From Pterobdella sp. o SKG-2022 (Eukaryota; Annelida; Clitellata; Hirudinida; Piscicolidae): 64,000 nucleotides of DNA. The notes below the pieces were generated by a model. It had not been told where the DNA came from. It saw only the letters and a list, made by a program, of their open reading frames with translations, and searched no databases. Below are positions 24,025 through 36,068 of this stretch, one piece after another. The stretch's first letter is position 1, and each line of letters begins with the position of its first letter. Both the position numbers and the translations under genes were made by a program. The stretch lies in assembly GCA_964035795.1 (NCBI GenBank), contig OZ038322.1, positions 21,244,674-21,308,673 on the forward strand, given 5' to 3'.

Positions 24025-27000
24025 TTAGTCGTCTTCTCCTTCTATCACGACCTCATTTATTCTGTTATAAGCCATACCTGGCGTCAGATCAGATTTAGAA
24101 ATTTCACGATTGGTTACCTTATCATTGTCATTATCATAATCGCAACCAATTAATTTACCATAAAAATCACTCTCTTTCAAACTTAAATTATTATCGTCAT
24201 CGTTTTTGTCATCTTTTTTCTTTGAAGCCAAAACTTCATCATTAAAAGATTCATTTTTAATGTCAGTTGATTGGTTGAATTTTGAGAGTTTGTTAGTATG
24301 TTGAGAATCCATCAAAGCTTTCATCTTGTCCACCATCCACGATGGAACGTGGAACCCAACCATGTCTTTAATCTCCAGGCCTGGACTGTCCCTACAAATG
24401 GATTATTATCAATATAATTAAAAATCTTCTGCATAAGCATGAATGAATGCAGCTAAAGAAGATTTAATAGACGTGTATCAAGAACATGATTGAAACAAAT
24501 TATGGCATAACAACAACATATTTAAGCGGCAAACGAGCGGATAAAATTAGGAAGAACAAACATAGCTTCAACCAAGTACACGTTAGCGCAGATACACCTA
24601 GCTAACATAAGCGCCTTTAAATCTTTAAATGTACTCTAAAATCATCATTTTAACCTTAAAATTTAACTTGTATGATTAAAATCTCGGGTTGGAATTCAAA
24701 AGTAAATTCTTAAAATAAAATAAATATATAGCGAATTTTATTAAATTTGACTATGAACAAACAAATTTCGAGATTAAAAATTAAAAATTTGATCTTATTT
24801 CTTTGGCAGTATGGGCACATTGAACCATGATGATGAATATCATGCAATACAGAGAAACCATTTTTATGGGAATATTGCTATGCTTAATGAAGATACAACT
24901 ATTGATAAATGATATCGATTATATTTTTATAATTCTCAATTTATGCCTTATTGGCGAAACCTTCAGTACAAAAAATTGATAATCATAAACTACGGTTACT
25001 GAGATTAACAGCAGTCGGCCTAGATAATTGATACTACTTATAGTTTAATGCAGCAGCAGGTTGATACGCAAAACCCATATACTAGACACCATTAATAAAT
25101 GATCTCACTTGTAATCATCAAGTTTGGTAAGTTGCAGTATGTCTTCAAGTATCAATAGGTAGGTTCGACCCCCTGTGGCGGGCATTAGGGCGTTCTCATG
25201 CAGCCATTGCTTGTCATCCTGGTCGCCACCATACTGAGATGGTTTGTGGGAACTTTGTAAACTTTTATATGGAGAATGTAATTGAGTAGAGTGAAGTGTA
25301 CTTTTAATGATTTATAATTCATTTATTTTAATGTTTTTAAAATATTTTACTAAAAGCATTGGAATGAATATAGTGTACACGGAAAAAATAAGCACTGTCC
25401 ATAAATATATATAGATTAGATTATTATTTCAATTTTTCATAAAATAAATTTAAAAGCTAATATAAAACAAATATTACTCAATTTAAAAATTCTAGAGATT
25501 AACTTTTCTTCTATAAAGAATGCTAGCCTACCACTTTAACATAAAAACTGAATCTAATCGGGCATATGCTTTGAACTATGGAAATAATGCATAGAAAAAT
25601 ATAAAAATCGATGCATAATGTAAATAAAAATATTCATGAAATATATTAATGATAAGAAGATTAAATGCTAAATAACTCATATTGATATATTCTGTTGAAC
25701 AAAATTCTTTCAACACAACGATAAACAAAACTCCATGAGCACATAATTTTAAAAATTAATCTTTTTTGACCACCCTAATATGAACACATGTGAAAAATAA
25801 ATCTAGACGTGAGTATATATTACAGCCATGTAAGTGATGAGACAACAACCTTGAAAAGTTCTGGGTGCTTGATATACAACCTGCCTCTGGTTGCCCCCAG
25901 TCCTAGGGCTCTGATCATCGCCATCATCAACGTCATCATCATCATCATCATCATCATTATTATTATCATCATCATCATCATTATCATCATCATCATCAAT
26001 AACGCTAGTAATGATGAAGACATATTTACTTTGAAATTGATTGAGAAAAAGTAAAGGTTATATTAAACAGATCAAAACCTACACTTACCAGTGTACCGTT
26101 AAAAATATATACCTCTAATAGAATATAATATTCTATAGATCATAAGAGCTTTTTTCGAAATTTTTAAATCTTGATAACAAGCCAAAGTAAACAATATGTG
26201 AAAGTAGAATGACTAAAGTGCTTGAAATAATGGAGAGGATAAATGGTAGAAGTACTTGTTAGCTTTAGACCCCATGATGAATTGGGTGGCTGTGGTCAAT
26301 CTGCTGGAGTCCCACTTTAAATTATTGCCATTGGTTTTAATTGCATCTTTGAGCGTCATTTATAGGAGAGATTGTGTCAGAAGCGTTTAAATTGTGAAAT
26401 TTTTACATGATGTATATATGTAATGTACGAGGTTAAAGTGAGACAAAAACTCAAAACACTTTTAAATGATCAATCAAATCCTTTTTATATCCCGTATTCT
26501 TTGATAAAAGATATTATAAATTTAACTTAATACTACAATTGTTCATATCGAATATTGATTTGGAAGGGCAAAGCAGTTGAAAATTTTTCTACTTGATGAT
26601 GCAATTTTTATAAACCTTAAATACAGTTTTATTAAGCCATAAGGTTTGAGCAATTATTTGAAATTTATGAAAGTTAACAAAAAGTTCATTTTTGAAAATG
26701 AGAATTGACAACTTTAAAACAATTTTTTCAAATATTTGAGTTTATTTATCTACATCATTGCCTTTTCTTATTATTATTTTTTAGCAAAAACAAATATAAT
26801 TATTTTTTTTATTCTTATAAGCACGTATTCTATTTCATTATTATTTTTCTCTTTTTTTTACTTTTAAGCACTTAAGGAGCGATCTACGTTCTTTCTAGCT
26901 TACTTCAAGTTACTTTCAACTTACGTTAATTTACCTATTATTATATTCTATATTCTTATATTATTTTTTAACGTTAACTTACCTAACTAAACTAATAATT

Positions 27001-30000
27001 TGATTATACTACTAATTAAAACAATTTTATCACTTAATTTATATTTTGTTTATTTAATTCTAAAACAGGTTTATCCTTAAAAGGAATTTTAGTGAATAAA
27101 ATTACTCACTGAAATACAGCAAAAAATAGTGATAAAAGTAATTACTGAGATACAACGATAAATATTTGAGATATTTTTTCAAAAATTAAACTTCCTTCAA
27201 AATATGTCGAAAATTAAAACGCGTCCTTTTTTAAGGACGGTTATCTTGTAACCCATCTTTTAAGTAATGATAGAAAGATAGATAATGAGTTTTTTCAGTT
27301 CAGCATTAGTTTCTTCATGATTATTCAGAAAACGTTATCAGTTTAAAGAAAGTAAATTCAATACCTAGAACAACTAAGAAAGTTCAATATTGTATTATCA
27401 AATATCTCATACAAGTAAAGATTATATTTATAAACAATAGAAGTTGAGATAGAGAAAATTTAAGCAATTTAACTGGATATATATGTGTTTATATGGTAGA
27501 AATTATAAAACATAAACACCACTCGATAATGTAAACAAAACGTCCAAAAAACTTCATAAACTAAAAATAAATCTGCTTTTTATAATTTGCAGCTATATCT
27601 AAACAAAATAATTTAACCAACAGTGATCAAATTACCTTGGGTCCTTCTTTCTTCACAGGCGCTTTAACTACAGTCCTTTTGTTAGGCGTGGATCTTCTGT
27701 GTGTCATTAAGATATCATTATTAGTAATGACTTTGACAAAAAAATACAATTTTTTAGTAATCCACTATTTAAAATATCTTGAAGTTTTATGCTACAAATT
27801 GAGTAAAAAATTTCATCGTTTTTGACTATTATTACGTATATATTTTGAAGACCTAACAAACATGATAAATTTCATTAACAAAACTAAAACCTTCCTTCAA
27901 ATATCTATTCAGAAAATTTGCATTGGAAAGATTTTAATTAGATGAAAAGATAAAACGTACCCAGAACTTGCTTTGAAGTGAGATGGAAAAGTTTTTCTCT
28001 GTAATGCCAATTTTTTATATTTAATTGCTCTGATGTCATTAGGATTATTTATAAATGATAAAAATGCGTTAAAAAACAGATAATAGGTATTTTTAAAATT
28101 TTCTTTGAATAGAAAACAAGAATTTCAAATTTTAGTTCAAGTTTCGAAACCAACATTTTCATATTTTTAACAAGCGTTAGAATGAAAGTTTATTGAGAAA
28201 AAAGGCATATAAACTTCAACTTTTTTCTCAAAAATATAAAAACGTATATTTTTAATATAGAGCTAAATAAAAAATTCGAATAAATTAATCAAAGAAACAA
28301 GCTATGAAATTAAGAAGTTCAATTTTTAAGAAAATTATATAAACCAACATTTAAAAGTATGTTTGAAATTAAAAAAGAATTAAATTTGAACCAATAGTAT
28401 TGAAAATAATCTACATAAAACTAGTTATTGGTTTTAAGATTTTATAATTGTTATACTTTTTTATAGTGATATTTAGGCAACTGAGTTTCAAGATCACTAA
28501 ACTATTGACATTATGATAAATTGATAAAGACCCTAATGCTTGCTCAAAACCATTTTCCCTTCATTTTGGAAATCTTTGCAAACCCTCCTTGAACTCTCAA
28601 GAAAATTGCTTAAAAGAATTGAAGCTTCAATCTCAAACCTACACTCCTTAATACCTAAAAACCTATTAGTTGATTAAGATGAGTTTAGCCTTTGTGTTCC
28701 AGTTATTTCATAAAAAAAGTATCAGCTATTTTTAAATATATCTGGACCGATTCCTAACCTATATTTGGATATCAATAATAAAATTGTATTTACAACCCTA
28801 TCCTTAATATTGAGTCAATCAAACTTTTAAACTTCCTTGTGCCTGTGATACCTTTTTGTAATGCTGATAAGAAACTGGGTTTTAAATACTTATTTTTGAA
28901 GCAACCCACACGACATTGTATTGTAGTAATCCTTCTGCTTAGTAATGAAATAGAGACAAGAGTCCTCAACGATTCATAAATAAGACATTTCTTATGGACC
29001 TTATATGCCTCTGAGAGCTGAGAAGCCTGCTTGCAACATCTTACTTATATGTGAGTTCATGCTCAAGTCTCTATCCATGAAAACACCAAGGATCTTAACA
29101 GTTTCTAAAGATGAAATGAAAGTATCCAACATCCTAATCTGTTTGGTTGGTTACTTATTCCCGTTTATCAATAAGACAAGACAATTTTATACATATAATT
29201 ACATCCAATATTTTATGCTAACGTTTTATGATAAGGCTGAACTCCCTGAAAGTTATACCTATTTTTGCTGTCTTACTGTATTAAGAACCCCATAAATTAA
29301 TATGAAATGTTTCCAAAAAATTAGTTATTGAAAACACGTAAGAGTGTTGCTAAAAAGCTACAAAAAAAATATAAAAAGCCACTTTAACGATAGAAGTAAT
29401 AGTAAATATATCATTAATGGTAATTTATAAATGAAACAGTAGTAGTGTAAACTGTAAAAACCCAAAAAACAACAACAAACTTTATTGAAGAAAGGTAGGT
29501 TAGATTCAGAACCAGAGGAATGAGTGCGTTTCCTTTTTGGAGTTGAATTGTTGTAGTCATTACTGTTATAAATGACTTTCATAAGGTTTTTGTTTAAAGG
29601 TTTGTTGCTGATGTTTTGTTGTCGAGTGTTGTGTGAAGATATGCTTGGAGAGGCAAAGTACATTTTTTTGGCCTGTGTGATTTATATTGAATATTTTTTT
29701 CACTCAGCACACTCATTAAATTTAAAATATGTATATGAAAAATAAAAATAATAGTACCAAACATGTCTGCACAAAAATAGTCACAATCAAATAAACAAAA
29801 AGCACAAACTCAAACCTCTTCGAGAATTTGACAGCAAACATCATTAACAAATTCATGAGCAGTATCCTCAGAAATGCCACAATTCATTTTAATGTTTTGC
29901 TTGGCTGGTTCGAAGTATGTCTAAGTATTTGAAAATATTTTGTTGAATTTAAGAGATTACTGTTCTTGTCACAGTTTAATGTAATTTTGTGATTATCATT

Positions 30001-31071
30001 TTAAAATGCTTTGAATTTCAGTAAATTTGCAATAGTTAATTGATAATTCAATGTTTTTTAGAAATGATATCCACTTGAGTCAAATAAATTTTCCAAAAAA
30101 CACTAATTTCATTATGAAAGCTACATAAAAATGCGTCAATTCAAAACTTTTATAATAATGAAATTACTAAAATCAATCAAATTCAGCTTACAACCTATGT
30201 TTTGAGAGAAAAAAATTAAACAAAGAATTAAAAAATGAAATGACAATAAACTGCACTATAACTGACTTCGATGTGGTGCTTTATGATCTTACTGATCTCT
30301 TCATTGATGGATGCCTGCAGCACTTGTCTCAAGGAGTCCAATGATTGTGCTGCATTTTCCACTGTCCCATACCTACATTACATCATCAGTAATTTTTCTT
30401 CATATTCATTTGCTAGGTTTATACATTATGTTGTGCCTATGTTTAAAAAGTTATAAAATAATGAGCTCAATAAATGGATTATTTCAAAAAAGAAAGGTAG
30501 GTCAAAGTTAAGTAAAAAAGCAAAATAGTATCAAAAATTATTGAACTTAGTTTGAAAAAAAAAGTTTTAGATAGGAAAAATGATGATTAGAAGAATAAAA
30601 AAAGCAAAAAACTTTTCAATTGGAGTAAAGTTGGCCACCCTCAGTATAGTGGCAATCAAACCAGATTTACAATTTTTGTATCTATTCATCTATCAACCTA
30701 AGAAGCTTGGATTTTCAATGATTTTTACTTAATGAACTAAGTGGAATTATATTGAAATTTTTATCCTTAATTTGCTTCATCAATAATTTAATATGAATAT
30801 GAATAAGTTTATTGATAAGTATGAATTTGACCTGTTGATTTTGTTTGAATAAAATCAACAAATTTTACAATTTTATATGAAAATTTCAATTTATTTTTGG
30901 GTTTACTGTTTTGAATGTGTTAAATTCATTTGCTTTTAATGATTCATATACTAGTTGAATAAAAAACCATAAGCTTTTTAAATTTATATTATAAGCATAC
31001 TTTGCTCTAATGAATGAGGACTTGTTGCGTAGGTTGTTGTTAGGAAGGTTTTTGAGATTCATCAACCGCAT
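24025..31071 (-). CDS. DNTTIP1: DNTTIP1 (MiDAC complex scaffold), nine exons found
   Basis: Exons on the minus strand, 5' to 3': 31001-31071, 30267-30372, 29816-29920, 29481-29672, 27636-27696, 26256-26314, 25850-25910, 25109-25233 and 24025-24391. DNTTIP1 dimerises through its N-terminal helical region, recruits HDAC1/2 and binds DNA with its C-terminal domain. Diagnostic segments: LRQVLQASINEEISKII (human LRAVLQPSINEEIQ); SEDTAHEFVNDVCCQILEE; basic STPKRKRTHSSGSE; KKEGPKWDSSRLTTATQFIM (human REGPKWDPARL); KALGLGATRGRLYIKHPELF; DDKQWLHENALMPATGGRTY; VGFHVPSWMVDKMKALMD (human SFVLPSWMVEKMRKYME). All joins are phase-consistent except exon 4 (ends phase 0) to exon 5 (needs phase 2), so a small exon is probably missing there. 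The start is the ATG at 31069-31071; the frame upstream has a stop. The last exon adds an Asp/Asn-rich tail of about 85 residues absent in vertebrates. Confidence 0.92.
25918..25999. repeat. (ATC/GAT)n microsatellite beside a DNTTIP1 splice acceptor
   Basis: Imperfect (cat)n/(tca)n on +, read as (gat)n on the minus strand. It ends only a few bases before the acceptor of DNTTIP1 exon 7 (start 25910), in the place where a polypyrimidine tract is expected. Confidence 0.9.
28790..29150 (-). mobile_element. Non-LTR retrotransposon remnant (CR1/L2/Jockey-like)
   Basis: The minus strand reads TVKILGVFMDRDLSMNSHIS then KMLQAGFSALRGI, typical of the region after the RT active site (V..LGV..D..L....HI......A...LR.I). 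Downstream pieces resembling DYYN and a CR1-like finger region appear in shifted frames with stops. It is a decayed fragment in the DNTTIP1 intron between exons 4 and 5. Confidence 0.65.
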
Positions 31072-31817
31072 GTTCAAAACCTTAATAATTTTTTCAAAAT
31101 AAATAGTTCAAATTTCAAAATTTTTTTATATGTTCAAAAGCTTATTATAGGTAGGAAGAAGTTTGAATACTTTAAATTTTGTGAACATGTTAGCTTCCTG
31201 GTTGAAATTTTGAATCACATCAGTAGACATTTTCTGAAGCTTTTGTGATGATAAATTATATATTAAAGAATATTTAAATTAATTATCTTGAAATTGTTTA
31301 TAAATCAATGAACATCTAATAGCTCAACTATCTATTTAGCAAATTATTTTTTTGTTTCAATACAATATTTTATCAATAAATTTATCGTTTTTAGTAAATA
31401 GATTTTTTTATTATTGATAGATGACATTATTTGACCACAGTTTGTTCATTTGTTAAGAGGAATCCGTGTAATTGGCAGAATGGCAATATTTTAAAAATTA
31501 TACAACATTCGAATGTCTCATTTCATTTCAAAAGCTTCTTCAAAATACTCATTGTTTCTAAATTTCGATAATGTCCACCCTGCTTCAACATACTCATGTC
31601 ATTTGCCTAAGTATTTATATTTTAATTATAGTTCATTCATAAAGACTTCGTTGTATCCTAATTTTATTCACAGAGTAAAAACACGATTTCCGACGTACGC
31701 TTTCCATTGAATTCAATTAAGTATTATTAAGCTAGGAAACCCTCAATGTAATTACACAAAATCCCCAATGTAAACTATTTCTTCATAGTCTTACAACTAA
31801 TGTAATTATCTCTTAGG
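31072..31817. other. Divergent intergenic region between DNTTIP1 and the EGF-like gene
   Basis: 746 bases separating two divergently transcribed genes (DNTTIP1 on minus, EGF-like gene on +), so it should carry both promoters. Only the + side shows a recognisable core element (TATA at 31818). The short open frame 31513-31710 has no supporting feature. Confidence 0.5.
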
Positions 31818-31826
31818 TATAAATAG
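31818..31826 (+). promoter_or_regulatory. TATA box of the EGF-like membrane gene
   Basis: TATAAATAG, a near-perfect TATA consensus, 62 bases before the ATG at 31889. With initiation about 30 bases downstream it implies a short 5' leader of roughly 30-35 bases. Confidence 0.7.
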
Positions 31827-31888
31827 CTTACTCTTGAAACTTGAAATTTATTTTCAGTATATAATAATTACAAAAATACTTCATCGAA

Positions 31889-34454
31889 ATGAGCAAGATT
31901 TTCATACATTTGTTGATTCTTAGTTTAATTTTCAATGTTTCGTTCCAAGCTTCAGTATTATCTCACCCAAAAATAATTTTTCGGAATATTTTCAATGACA
32001 AAGAAATTGAACAGAAAGATAATTTGACGAAAGCCAATATAATATTGCAAAAAACCAATGAAAATACATTGGCATTAACAAAAACTTCCACAAACTTTTT
32101 GAGCAATGATACAACCAGAAATGATACTACCAGCAATAACACTACCAGCAAAGATTATGATTATTTTGGTAGTTTATCATTAATAATCCAGTTTCCTTAT
32201 TTTAAATAAATGCAGATTTATTAGAATGTTTCGGTGTTTACAATTTTATTGATGACTATACATCGAATTTAATAAAAAAGAATTTTTAGTAAATTCATAT
32301 TTTTAAACAGACTGTGAAAAATGTGATCACTCCCATTGCTCCAACAACGGTATATGCTGCCAAAGTGGAAATGCTAAATTCTGTAGGTTAGTCACCCTTC
32401 AAGTTTAAATACTTCATTTATCAATATAAAAATGTCCCAGTAGGATGAAAATCTCAATTGTGTGTTTAAGTATATATATATTTTTTATAAAGAATTTTCA
32501 GTCGTTAATACTGTTTTCAAATTGATCATAGGTGCAATATTAATTACATGGGAGAATACTGCGATTGGTACCTACCAGAAGAAAGTTGGTTCATTTATAT
32601 ATACTTTTCTACAATCCATCATTTCGTTCATCCAGCTATTTACACACCCACCGTTCAAAAAATTACTTACATGTACAGGTAAATATGATAAGAATGGTTT
32701 GACGTTGGTGACCACAATAGCCAGTCTCTTCATTATTATCCTTGCTCTGGTTCTTCTAGTCGCCATCATCGTTTACATTATCAAGTGAGTGACGAGAGCT
32801 CCTATGACTCTTAGATTACATCATTTTTCATCAGCTCAACATGCACTTATATCTTAAAAAAATCTCATTGGTATATGTTTTTATTTATGAAATTATTTGG
32901 AAGGTCAAACAAGAATACTCAATCTCATGATTTCCGAGGTTACAACAAACTTGATAAGGAAGTTTTATATGTGCAAGCAGAGCTAGAGAAACTCAGTGAA
33001 AAAGATAAATATGTTAGTTTATAGCTGTTTTAAATTTTTAAAACTTCACTACTTCAATTCTAAGCAGCGATTATGTGCATATATTTATTTCAAACTCATG
33101 ATTATTCGTCTGAAAGATTAAAAAAATGTCAAAAACATAAGACTAACATCTCCTAAAATTAATAAACTATTTTAATAAAAAACTGAAAATTCAATATGAC
33201 CAAACGAACAACAGGACGGCAAAAAAAGACTGTCAAAAATGATTGAGGCAACTGCCAGGGCGGCATTGATTTCGTACCCAGAATACGTAGCTAGCATGGA
33301 AAACAGCACATCTTACTCAAACAAAACATCTTCAAAGATCACTAAAAGTCGCTCAGATCCCAATTTATTGGTTCATAGGGAAGAGGATCCTTTCAGAATT
33401 GAGAGGTTTGCAGATATACTAATTCAAAACAGATTTAAATTTATGTATTTTATCGAGCTTTAATGAGGTTATCTTTTCTTTTTATAAAGTTTGTATACAT
33501 TAATAGATAATATAAGCTGAATTTGCGAAATTTTCGTGACATTTCAATTAATTTTAAAAAGTGAATTTTATTCTCCCATGATTTTCAATGTATATAAGAA
33601 ATTTATTGTCGGAATGCTGAGAGTTTAGACTTTCTTAATTTTATTTTCCTAATAAAGTATTGGTCCTAAAAACACTTGTCTCCTGAAACCAGACTAATGA
33701 AAAGTTCAAGAGCTTTTTAAAAACATTTAATTCAAAAGTTTTGCGTAGAAGAGAACTATTAGTTCATTGTTGCATGTGGGAGTCATCTTATGTATGCTCA
33801 TCACCATAATATCTTGATCCAATACCTCTATATTATCAAAATCAGAATAAAGAACAGTCATTTAACTATCTCCTTAATTAAGATTTTCTCATGACATATA
33901 TCATTAGTAAGCCATGCTTTGAGGTTCAGTACAAGGAAATAATTAAAGAGCCTACAATTAAACTGAATACTACATTAGAAATAACTACTTCGAAGTGAGC
34001 CACGATAGCTCAGTTAGTTTGATGCCGGTAATTACTTTTGATAGAACATAATGCAATTAACTGATATAATAATTATTTTCATAGTACAGGTTATTTGTAT
34101 GTAAATTGGTGAAACACTATTATAGTGGATCTCTTCTTTGTCCATTAAAATGATTAAACCTTATTATTATTTTAAAAACATAGAATATTTAATTGAGAAA
34201 TCATTTAGATTCATAATAGATCATTAAGTTTATTTTTTTCCAAAATTATTTTCTAAATTGGCGTGTTTTAATAACTATTTTAATTTTTTTTTCTTTAATT
34301 TTTTGGAGTATTTTTGTTAAAAATAAACTCGTTTGATATTTGACAATTTTTCACAAAACTTCATCACCACAGAGCTACAGCAGTTATGTATTACAACAAG
34401 CCCGGTAGGATAAAAGTAGTCAAAAGAGACTTGAGAAAACTATTATCTAACTGA
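31889..34454 (+). CDS. Small single-pass type I membrane protein with one EGF-like domain
   Basis: Seven exons, all joins phase-consistent: 31889-32168, 32311-32386, 32532-32584, 32679-32784, 32904-33012, 33215-33405 and 34373-34454 (stop TGA). Predicted length about 298 residues. Order: signal peptide IFIHLLILSLIFNVSFQAS; a Thr/Asn-rich stalk with several N-x-T/S sites (NDTTRNDTTSNNTTS); an EGF-like module with CEKCDHSHCSNNGICC and CRCNINYMGEYCDW (pattern C-x-NNG-x-C ... CxC...G.YC); a short spacer; a transmembrane helix TLVTTIASLFIIILALVLLV; a basic juxtamembrane part; a cytoplasmic tail with LYVQAELEKLSEKDK, KSRSDPNLLVHREED and a basic C-terminus. Signal peptide, EGF and TM order suggest a cell-surface ligand or adhesion protein. 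I do not recognise an orthologue. Signalling by cleavage or tail phosphorylation is only a guess. Confidence 0.77.
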
Positions 34455-35560
34455 CACGTTTTTAGTAGCATGAACTATCTTATATACATTATATGGGTTT
34501 TTTCATAGAAAAAAATTTTTCTTCTTAATTTATTAATTACTTAGCTTGTGTAAATTTCCAAATAATTATACATTCAATCTTTTAAGGATCTATACAATAT
34601 ACATGTAGCAAACTGGGTCTCCTTAAATCTATCAAAAATGTTACTTTTTATGGTTTTCAAGTCGTTATTTTGTTCCAAAAATACTTGAGTGAATTCCTTG
34701 CAACTTTGTGTTGAATTTTAAGATAAATACTTTATGTTGTTCATGAATGTTTTGATGGCCTTTAAAAAATATTTTACATTTTTATTTTTGAAAATTTAAT
34801 TTTTCCTTTGGCCTTTGGTTTTTGATTAAAATTATCAAGGATAATTATGGTCAATTACTTTCGACTCAAATTTATTATATTTATAGATGCGCTATTTTAA
34901 AGCTGAAATTATGAAAAATTATGTAATATTTTACCCACCAATAAATTACGAAATTTTTCAAAAATATCATTTGAATTACGAAGAAAAACAATTTTAAAGA
35001 TTATTTACGAAAATTCCAACTTTATTCTCAATGAAATATATTTTATCATCTTGAAAATGTTAGAATGTTCATCTTGCTTAAAGTTCAAGAGATTCAGCAT
35101 TTGAACATCTTTTTCTTTAATGGGAAGTAAAAAAATGCAATGCTTTCTGTTAACAATCAACTTTCAGTATATCTTTATAATTTTTTATTTCAACGAAGCT
35201 AACTTGTTGCTTAGTTATAAGTATAATTCAAAACGAAGTATTCGTAACAATAAGGTATGAAAGTGCCCGATAAAATATTAAGTTCCATATATAGAACTGA
35301 AATTATTAGACTATTTGGTGAAAAACTTTGATATAAAGACTGTCGGAGGTCTTTTTGAAAGCTTCATATAACAATTAAAATAGTAAAAAATTTCGCGATA
35401 AGTTTATGGATAATTAACATTATTCACCAAAGATCAAAAACAAGAAAGTGAAAAAACTATTTAATATGTATCTAAAAATGAAAACTGTAGTCAGAATTTA
35501 AATATTCAAAACCCATGATGAAAATTTAAGAATTTAAAAAGTCAAGTATTATCACACCAA
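34455..35560. other. Intergenic AT-rich stretch
   Basis: No exon, repeat or RNA signature seen between the EGF-like gene and the short open frame at 35561. Confidence 0.45.
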
Positions 35561-35764
35561 ATGGCGGACGATAATGTAAAGCAGGTTTATACAGGTTTGA
35601 TGCGAAATATCAAAAATGCAAAAAGTATGAGACGTCAAGATATCCTAGAAAAACTTAATCACAAAAGAAACATGCTACTCGCAGATGAATGTATAAACAT
35701 TGAAAACTCGAAATTTGTTTCGCAACAAATCATTCAGATTGAGATTTATTTTTTATTCATATGA
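35561..35764 (+). CDS. Short open frame, hypothetical
   Basis: 67 codons from an ATG in good context (ccaaATGg). MADDNVKQVYTGLMRNIKNA is followed by a charged helical part (RRQDILEKLNHKRNML). The first 50 residues look protein-like, charged and helix-forming, unlike random AT-rich frames, but the tail (IEIYFLFI) looks like intron read-through, so this may be the first exon of a longer gene. No partner exon was found and the family is unknown. It lies tail-to-tail with MCU. Confidence 0.3.
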   Translation: MADDNVKQVYTGLMRNIKNAKSMRRQDILEKLNHKRNMLLADECINIENSKFVSQQIIQIEIYFLFI

Positions 35765-36068
35765 AACCTTAAAAAACCTAATTGAATATAACTGACACTC
35801 TAAACTATAAACCTCATAATACACTAGTAATTAACCTATAAACTCTTATTAAAATGCATATTAGTATTCCATCACTTATTACTATTTGTTCGTTGTACAT
35901 ATTGAATTAATCACTTTGAAAGCAAATCATAAATTTCCATAAATACGAAACAACTTTTAACATTACACTATCACCGATATCACATTAACCACCTATCAGA
36001 GCAATTTAACATTAGCCGCTTATAACAAAAACCTGCCTACAAACAGCACAACAATTTCTTTGAAACAT

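Noticed and set aside
32462..32788. Continuous 108-codon frame over the EGF-like gene
   Set aside because: Its first part reads the EGF exon in the wrong frame and runs through an intron; only the last part (TM exon) is in the true frame.
34000..34035. tRNA-like A-box (gatagctcagttagtttgatgcc)
   Set aside because: No B-box or anticodon arm follows within the expected distance; at most a broken SINE head.
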